This document shows positions 54,920 to 59,689 of a stretch of 59,689 nt of DNA, in pieces. Origin of the DNA: an uncultured Roseburia sp. Its GTDB lineage: Bacteria > Bacillota > Clostridia > Lachnospirales > Lachnospiraceae. The stretch spans positions 1 to 59,689 of the forward strand of contig CAKNLF010000001.1 in assembly GCA_930989305.1 (NCBI GenBank), given 5' to 3'. Made by a program: the position numbers and the translations under genes. Position 1 is the first letter of the stretch. The number at the start of each line of letters is the position of its first letter. Below the pieces are notes generated by a model. The model made no database searches. It was not told the origin of the DNA and saw only the letters and a list, made by a program, of their open reading frames with translations.

Positions 54920-55377
54920 GGTTATTCGTAGATTTTTCTTGCTTTTAACCGCAGTTTTTTTAATGGTTCTACGGTTGTTTTAGGTTTTTCTTGTTTTTAA
55001 CCGCAGTCTTTTTGATATTTCTGCGGTTATTTCCAGATTTTCTTTGTTTTTAACCGCAGCCTTTATGATATTTCTGCGGTTATTTCCAGATTTTCTTTGT
55101 TTCTAACCGCAGTCTTTTTGATATTTCTGCGGTTATTTCCAGATTTTTCTTGTTTCTAACCGCAGTCTTTTTGATATTTCTGCGGTTATTTTCAGATTTT
55201 CTTTGTTTCTAACCGCAGCCTTTATGATATTTCTGCGGTTATTTCCAGATTTTTCTTGCTTTTAACCGCAGTCTTTATGATATTTCTGCGGTTATTTCCA
55301 GATTTTCTTTGTTTTTAACCGCAGCCTTTATGATATTTCTGCGGTTGTTTCCAGATTTTTCTTGCTTTTAACCGCAG
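54916..55377. repeat. 53-bp tandem-repeat array with palindromic arms (~8.5 units)
   Basis: Nine copies of aaccgcag occur at 54947, 54999, 55052, 55105, 55158, 55211, 55264, 55317 and 55370: period 53 bp, first step 52. Each of the eight complete units carries ctgcggtt 22 bp downstream of the arm start, so every unit folds into an 8-bp stem with a 14-nt loop; the first unit has one mismatch (ctacggtt). The next arm is also complementary, across a 23-nt T-rich linker, so two alternative pairing registers exist. Loop sequences show two main types (tctttttgat and cctttatgat). The array fills the gap between the convergent pyrI and csoR genes. Loops and linkers are conserved, so this is not a CRISPR array. 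Confidence 0.92.
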
Positions 55378-55436
55378 TTCCACACTTTCTGGCAATCCAA
55401 AATCCAAATTTCCTCCATCTGTATTTACCCTGTTGA

Positions 55437-55754
55437 TTATTTCACAAAGGAATCGATTGCTTTATTCAATTCTGTCAGTTTTTCCATATCCCCTTCTTCC
55501 ACAGCTTCCACAATGCAGCTGGAAATGTGATCTTTCAATATGACTTTTCCGGTATTGTTAATGGCTGCCTTTACCGCGGCAAGCTGGATCAGCACTTCTG
55601 TGCAGTCTCTGCCGTCTTCCACCATCCGTTTCACCGCTTCCAGATGACCTACCGCCCGCGACAGACGGTTCAGTACGTTTTTCGTCTGCTGATGAGGATG
55701 ATGGTGTCCGTGGGAGCCTTCATGGGAATGTCCGGGGTGGTAAATATGTTCCAT
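55437..55754 (-). CDS. csoR: CsoR-family copper-sensing repressor with His-rich N-terminus
   Basis: 105 residues. The N-terminal ~22 residues are histidine-rich (HIYHPGHSHEGSHGHHHPH). The CsoR/DUF156 helical fold follows, with Cys51 (GRDC), His76 and Cys80 (KDHISSC) in the Cu(I)-binding C-H-C spacing. It should derepress copper-resistance genes when Cu(I) binds. No copA or copZ gene lies in the window. AAAGGA is 7 nt from the ATG. Confidence 0.9.
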   Translation of the reverse strand: MEHIYHPGHSHEGSHGHHHPHQQTKNVLNRLSRAVGHLEAVKRMVEDGRDCTEVLIQLAAVKAAINNTGKVILKDHISSCIVEAVEEGDMEKLTELNKAIDSFVK

Positions 55755-55812
55755 ACTATGTCCTTTCCGGGATCCTGCTTTTGCAGATCCGCCCTTCCTT
55801 TTCCTTGGGGGG

Positions 55813-56316
55813 CTAAAATTTCCGCAGGCCGATGGATCCGTCGTCTATGGTGTTTTCAATCTTTTTGATCACAATATAATAGCCATTTCCGGGGCGGATC
55901 TCCACAAATACCCGGTCCCCGGCTTTATGTCCCAGGATTGCCTTGCCAATTGGAGACTCTGTACTGATGAGACCTTTCAGGGAATTGCCTCTGACCGTTG
56001 TTACCAGTGTAAAGGTTTCCGTTTCATCATCGTCTTCAAAATATACTTCTACCGTATTGTTGATTCCTACCTCATCGCTTTTGGAATCATCAGATACGAT
56101 CACTGCTGTCTTGATCATGCGTTCCAGATAACGGATCCGGCTTTCATTCTGATTTTTATCCTTTTTGGCCGCATGATATTCAAAGTTTTCACTGAGATCC
56201 CCATGGGCTCTTGCTTCCTTTACCGCTTCCAGAGCTTCCTTTCTCACTACCAGCTTCCGGTATTCGATTTCTTTTTCCATCCGTTCAATGTCTTTTCTGG
56301 TCAGTTCGTCATGCAC
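55813..56316 (-). CDS. greA: GreA/GreB-type transcription elongation factor
   Basis: 167 residues. The N-terminal coiled coil carries the acidic tip ARAHGDLSENFEYHAAK, which reaches the RNA polymerase active site and triggers RNA cleavage; the C-terminal FKBP-like domain has STESPIGKAILGHKAGDRV. It rescues backtracked polymerase. A weak ribosome site (GGGAG, 13 nt) precedes the ATG. Confidence 0.95.
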   Translation of the reverse strand: MHDELTRKDIERMEKEIEYRKLVVRKEALEAVKEARAHGDLSENFEYHAAKKDKNQNESRIRYLERMIKTAVIVSDDSKSDEVGINNTVEVYFEDDDETETFTLVTTVRGNSLKGLISTESPIGKAILGHKAGDRVFVEIRPGNGYYIVIKKIENTIDDGSIGLRKF

Positions 56317-56371
56317 TGCAGCTCACTCCCTTCTATCCATTAGTATTTAGTATAGCAGAATTTTTCCCATG

Positions 56372-56422
56372 AGAAAAGCAGGTATTTCAAACCGTAATGG
56401 TTCAAAATACCTGCTTCATCTT
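56372..56422 (-). terminator. Terminator of the sulfotransferase gene
   Basis: gcaggtattt-aaacc and ggtt-aaaatacctgc form an ~18-bp stem, followed on the minus strand by TTTTCTC. It lies just past the stop at 56443. Confidence 0.85.
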
Positions 56423-56442
56423 TTCTTTTACCTGATCCCGTC

Positions 56443-58308
56443 CTACTCGGCGTTTTTATAAACTCTGTAGGAGAAGGGAAGCTCAGAACTCTGGTAATTT
56501 GGATTTCTGGAAGCAATCAATTCAAATGTTACCTTCTGTGTATCTCCATTATATTCGGTGAGAATCGGCGTTGTAACATTTGCCGGATACATCAGGGCAT
56601 TTAATCCCCATCCGATCACCTGAGAATCATTGGCCTGGATGTCATAGCTGCCGCAGTGGGTGCACCAGTGCTCTACGCTGTTCTTCACTATCGTGTAATC
56701 GTTGAAAGCTCCGTCCAGATCTTTTCCGTTTACCGCGCTGAAATCCTTGATCTTCTTCGCAGATTCATCCAGAGTAAATGTCAGCACTCTTGTAGGATGT
56801 TCCGCTTTCGGGTTCAGTACCGTATGGTTGTCATATACCGTTACAACACTATCATTGTCATAAATGTCTTTATTTGCATACTGAGCGTAATGCTGACCGA
56901 TAAACTGCTGGTCTTCGGTAATGCCGAACTGGTCTGCTTTTCCGCCCAGGATCCAGATGATCGCGCCTGTTTCTCTGTCAATCTTGTATACCGCATACTG
57001 ATTTCTCATGGAAACGATCAGGTTGTTATCCTTAGGATCAACCGCTACGCTGTTTACATGCACATAATCCATAAAACCTGCGGACCAGATATTCAGCGTT
57101 ACCGGCTCTCCCGCTCCCTGAATCTGTACATCAGAAGGCTGTCCGGTTGTCTTTGCGTAATCAAATTCTTCCTGAGCAGTCTCATACAGCTGGGGATAAT
57201 CGGTTGTCTGATACTCATGGATCACTTTTCCATCCTGCACTTCCTGGATAATGCCCGCATGTACATAGGCTCCGCCGTCCTTGTTTTTCTCAATGTCTTC
57301 CGGCAGATTATCTACAAATACGCCTGTGTAACTGAGAGAAATCCAATGGTCTCTGCCAAGGAGCTGGAATTCGTGCTGATCCAGATAGCCTTCTCCATGA
57401 GTATGATTCTCATCGGTATTCGGCATCAGCGTCACATAATCGATTTCTTTGTAGTTTTCGTCCATGATCACATATTCGCCGCTGCTGTAACCGCCCTGAG
57501 AATTTCTCATATCGCTTCTCAGTTCCACAAAATAGGTATAATACCTGTTTCCATCTTCCGGCGCGTCTACTGCTTTAAAGTTTTCCGCCATTAATCCTTC
57601 AAAAGGAGCTTCTTTTTCCGGTTTGTAATTTTCATCTATGCAGCCAAGATTACGATAATAGATAATCTCTTCATCTGTATTTACACGGAAGAAAAATTTA
57701 TCTACCGCAAATGAGTATACTCCATCTTCCGCCGGCCCTGCGGATCTTGTCTCCAGCTGAGGCATCATATCATTGCCCACATGGATATTGTAAGAAGTAT
57801 CTCCTACTGTTACAACAAGCACTTCTTCCTTATCAGAATTGACGGCGATCGGTTCCAGATCCGCCTGATATGCTTTGGCTTCTTCTGAATATGGTACATC
57901 TTCTTCTGTGCCATCGGCATTTTTGTCGGTAACTGTCACCTTTTCCTCAGAATTTACTGCAATATTCAGCTTGGAATCCGCCACAAAAGCGTTCAGATAA
58001 TAATCTGTAGTATTTCCTTCCTCCTGGGATCCGGAAAGGGTCACTCCGGTAGCCCCGTTTGCGTCAGATACGGAAATAATATCCGAAGCATTTTTCTGAG
58101 GTGTCGTAAATTCTGTGGATTTGTATGTGTCCGGGATTTCGTATTCAAAATCCGGATTGGCATAATCAATCTCCATTGCGGAAACCACATCTTTGCTTTC
58201 CGGCTCCTTTTCTGATGCCGGCGCCGCGCCTTTCTGGTTTCCGCAGCCGCCCAGCGCGAAAACCGCTGCCAGTGACAAAGCCGTCACTGCCCCATAAACC
58301 TTTTTCAT
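56443..58308 (-). CDS. Aryl-sulfate sulfotransferase lipoprotein
   Basis: 621 residues. Lipoprotein signal ending FALGGCGNQ (Cys ~22). After a Pro/Glu-rich spacer comes an ASST N-terminal beta domain and the six-bladed propeller: MDYVHVNSVAVDPKDNNLIV, YKIDRETGAIIWILGGK, FIGQHYAQYANKD and YDNHTVLNP, with the histidines expected near the active site. The family moves sulfate from one phenol to another without PAPS. It is surface-anchored here and follows a LysR gene on the same strand. A WCTHCGSYD stretch near the C-terminus could form a disulfide. GGAGG precedes the ATG. Confidence 0.9.
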   Translation of the reverse strand: MKKVYGAVTALSLAAVFALGGCGNQKGAAPASEKEPESKDVVSAMEIDYANPDFEYEIPDTYKSTEFTTPQKNASDIISVSDANGATGVTLSGSQEEGNTTDYYLNAFVADSKLNIAVNSEEKVTVTDKNADGTEEDVPYSEEAKAYQADLEPIAVNSDKEEVLVVTVGDTSYNIHVGNDMMPQLETRSAGPAEDGVYSFAVDKFFFRVNTDEEIIYYRNLGCIDENYKPEKEAPFEGLMAENFKAVDAPEDGNRYYTYFVELRSDMRNSQGGYSSGEYVIMDENYKEIDYVTLMPNTDENHTHGEGYLDQHEFQLLGRDHWISLSYTGVFVDNLPEDIEKNKDGGAYVHAGIIQEVQDGKVIHEYQTTDYPQLYETAQEEFDYAKTTGQPSDVQIQGAGEPVTLNIWSAGFMDYVHVNSVAVDPKDNNLIVSMRNQYAVYKIDRETGAIIWILGGKADQFGITEDQQFIGQHYAQYANKDIYDNDSVVTVYDNHTVLNPKAEHPTRVLTFTLDESAKKIKDFSAVNGKDLDGAFNDYTIVKNSVEHWCTHCGSYDIQANDSQVIGWGLNALMYPANVTTPILTEYNGDTQKVTFELIASRNPNYQSSELPFSYRVYKNAE

Positions 58309-58464
58309 CGTATATCCTCCTTATGCTTTTTGCGACTACCCGGTATTTCAGGCTGAAACACCCGTTTCCGTTTTCTCATCTGGTGAGCTTTTGGTAATCA
58401 CGTTAGAGCAAGTGTATCACAGATATACGATTTTGGATAATATCCGTTATTTATCCTGCTATAA

Positions 58465-59340
58465 TCACAGGTTATCATCCTTCAGGGCGTCCATTACCGC
58501 CTGGGCCGCGGCGTTTTCTTTCTTCCAGGCGCCGATCACTTTCTGCCGGGCCACTCCCCCGGGCAGGGGAATCGCTCTCAGACGATTCCTTTCTTTCACT
58601 ACATTTTCATCCAGAAAGGCAAATCCCTTTCCCATTTCCAGATAAGTGATCAGCGTCATCATATCTTTCATAGGCTTAACCGTTACAGGATCCAGGCCCA
58701 GTTCCCCGGCGAACTTCAGCTGCTGATGATAGCCCCCGGGACTGACAGCCGGGTCCATAAGGAGCAGGGCCATATTTTTAAAATCATCTATGGTTTTGCG
58801 TTTTCCGTCTTCCAGTATCTCAGAATAGATCAGACCGCCTCTGCGGGCTATGATATCCCTGCTGCAGTAAGCATACAGGGAATCTTTTTCAAAGCCCATG
58901 GTAAATATAATATCCACCTTGTCTTCTGCCAGTTTTTTGCGGATTTCCTGAAAAGTTCCTCTTTCCAGTTCCAGAGAAATCTCTTTATCTGAACCTTTTA
59001 TCTTTTCCAGTATATCCGGCAGAAAATCATCTACAATGATGCCGTCAAAACATCCGATTCGGATCTGTTTTTTCTCCATGGACCCGATCTTTCTGGCTCT
59101 GTCTTTTGCCTCTTCCAGATCATTCATGATTTTTTTCAGATCTTCCTGAAAAACCTTCCCCGCTTCTGTTAGACACACCCTTTTATTATTGCGCAGCAGC
59201 AGTTTCGTTCCCAGCTCCTGCTCCAGCAGGGAGATCTGCTTGCTCAGCGCCGGCTGGGATACGTACAGCATCTTTGCAGCCAAGGTAAAGCTCTGCTGTT
59301 CGGCAACAGTCAGAAAATATTCCGCCTGAGATAAATTCAT
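58465..59340 (-). CDS. LysR-family transcriptional regulator
   Basis: About 291 residues. N-terminal winged HTH ~1-60: NLSQAEYFLTVAEQQSFTLA and VSQPALSKQISLLEQELG; C-terminal effector domain with RIGCFDGIIVDDFLPDILEK. The start at 59340 has GGGGGAAG upstream. It lies between a methyltransferase gene and the sulfotransferase gene on the same strand and may control either; the ~155 bp before the sulfotransferase start is the likely target region. Confidence 0.92.
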   Translation of the reverse strand: MNLSQAEYFLTVAEQQSFTLAAKMLYVSQPALSKQISLLEQELGTKLLLRNNKRVCLTEAGKVFQEDLKKIMNDLEEAKDRARKIGSMEKKQIRIGCFDGIIVDDFLPDILEKIKGSDKEISLELERGTFQEIRKKLAEDKVDIIFTMGFEKDSLYAYCSRDIIARRGGLIYSEILEDGKRKTIDDFKNMALLLMDPAVSPGGYHQQLKFAGELGLDPVTVKPMKDMMTLITYLEMGKGFAFLDENVVKERNRLRAIPLPGGVARQKVIGAWKKENAAAQAVMDALKDDNL

Positions 59341-59373
59341 ATCTCTTCCCCCAATGCACAAATTTTTATAAAC

Positions 59374-59689
59374 TTAGAACTGAACGCCCATTTCTCTCAG
59401 CTCTTCTTTTACTTCTTCGTACATTTTCTGCCATTCCGGTACAGGTTCAATGGTTTCCATATTATAAGCTTCATCAAAACGGGCGCCTTTGTTTTTATCC
59501 TCCATTTTGAATACATGCTCATATTTGTCCAGGAGTTTCAGCACGATCTCATTTGCCTGGCTTCTGGTCATCTTCTGGCGGGCAACCGCTTTTCCTACTT
59601 CGCCCATCAGACGGACTTCCAGTCCTGTTCCGTTAGGTTCGTTGCCGTTTGCAGCGCCAAGTCCTTCCAGATGACCGCCGCATACAGTT
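59374..59689 (-). CDS. C-terminal end of an MtmB-like monomethylamine:corrinoid methyltransferase (5' end outside window)
   Basis: The reading frame is open through the right edge. The visible ~104 residues include GLEVRLMGEVGKAVARQK, NEIVLKLLDKYE and the ending EELREMGVQF. They resemble, from memory, the C-terminus of methanogen MtmB (TGMEARMMGEV, then NVILDKLVSLYE, ending in LEDLGLVF). MtmB moves methyl from methylamine to a corrinoid protein and in methanogens carries pyrrolysine (UAG) mid-protein; that position is outside the window. No in-frame UAG is seen here. The substrate is uncertain. Confidence 0.7.
   Translation of the reverse strand, partial: TVCGGHLEGLGAANGNEPNGTGLEVRLMGEVGKAVARQKMTRSQANEIVLKLLDKYEHVFKMEDKNKGARFDEAYNMETIEPVPEWQKMYEEVKEELREMGVQF

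Noticed and set aside
54916-55377. CRISPR array
   Set aside because: The segments between the palindromic arms are nearly identical from unit to unit, so there are no unique spacers, and no cas genes are present.

Overview
The window looks like chromosomal DNA from a spore-forming, low-to-moderate-GC Firmicute, most likely a gut Lachnospiraceae (inference). Support: strong Shine-Dalgarno sites of the AGGAGG type; the Firmicutes order priA-def-fmt-(Zn peptidase)-rsmB-rlmN-stp-prkC-rsgA-rpe-thiN; YlmC/YmxH and SpoVB-like sporulation-linked genes; a PASTA kinase; YqeG; pyrBI; and a gap-pgk-tpiA-gpmI glycolytic block. No tRNA, rRNA, transposase or CRISPR array was seen.

Region 1 (1-20.9 kb) is one surface-glycan locus, entirely on the minus strand, with short gaps and overlaps. 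It probably forms one operon starting near 20.87 kb and ending at the terminator at 104-165. In transcription order it encodes a GT4 and a GT2 glycosyltransferase, a 'FLARDG' protein of unknown function, an ABC-2 permease, an ABC ATPase with an extracytoplasmic cohesin-like domain, a HAD-FLARDG protein, an LCP ligase, a polyprenyl-phosphate sugar-1-P transferase, a hexapeptide acetyltransferase, a 1551-residue four-part protein (GT2, HAD, FLARDG, GT52/polysialyltransferase-like), another GT2, a KdsB-like CMP-sugar synthetase, an aldolase fused to a GT42/DUF115-like domain, and a HAD phosphatase. The half below about 10.2 kb is far more AT-rich than the rest, which suggests an exchangeable serotype-like cassette behind a conserved export/ligation half. 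Aldolase, phosphatase, CMP transferase and CMP-sugar-type transferase folds sit together, so the cassette may make a CMP-activated ulosonic-acid-like sugar by a non-standard route (inference). A divergent Xre-type regulator (21057-21458) faces the operon promoter, which carries two 10-bp direct repeats around its -10 box.

Region 2 (21.4-30.8 kb): gap-pgk-tpiA-gpmI on the minus strand, two convergent paralogous PHP phosphatases, and mnmA with a cysteine desulfurase (tRNA 2-thiouridine synthesis). Region 3 (30.8-49.2 kb): a SpoVB/MurJ-like flippase, a MalY/PatB lyase, efp, rpiB, yqeG, nrdR, ylmC, ychF, then the translation/phospho-signalling cluster from thiN up to priA. Region 4 (49.2-53.1 kb): a three-gene ribose/galactose-type ABC importer. 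Region 5 (53.3-56.3 kb): pyrBI on the plus strand, a 53-bp palindromic tandem-repeat array, csoR and greA. Region 6 (56.4-59.7 kb): an aryl-sulfate sulfotransferase lipoprotein, a LysR regulator, and the C-terminal end of an MtmB-like methylamine:corrinoid methyltransferase cut by the window edge.

The most novel-looking items are the FLARDG family (three copies in one operon), the ABC ATPase with an outside sensor-like domain, the putative alternative CMP-ulosonate pathway, and the 53-bp array with two alternative hairpin registers.
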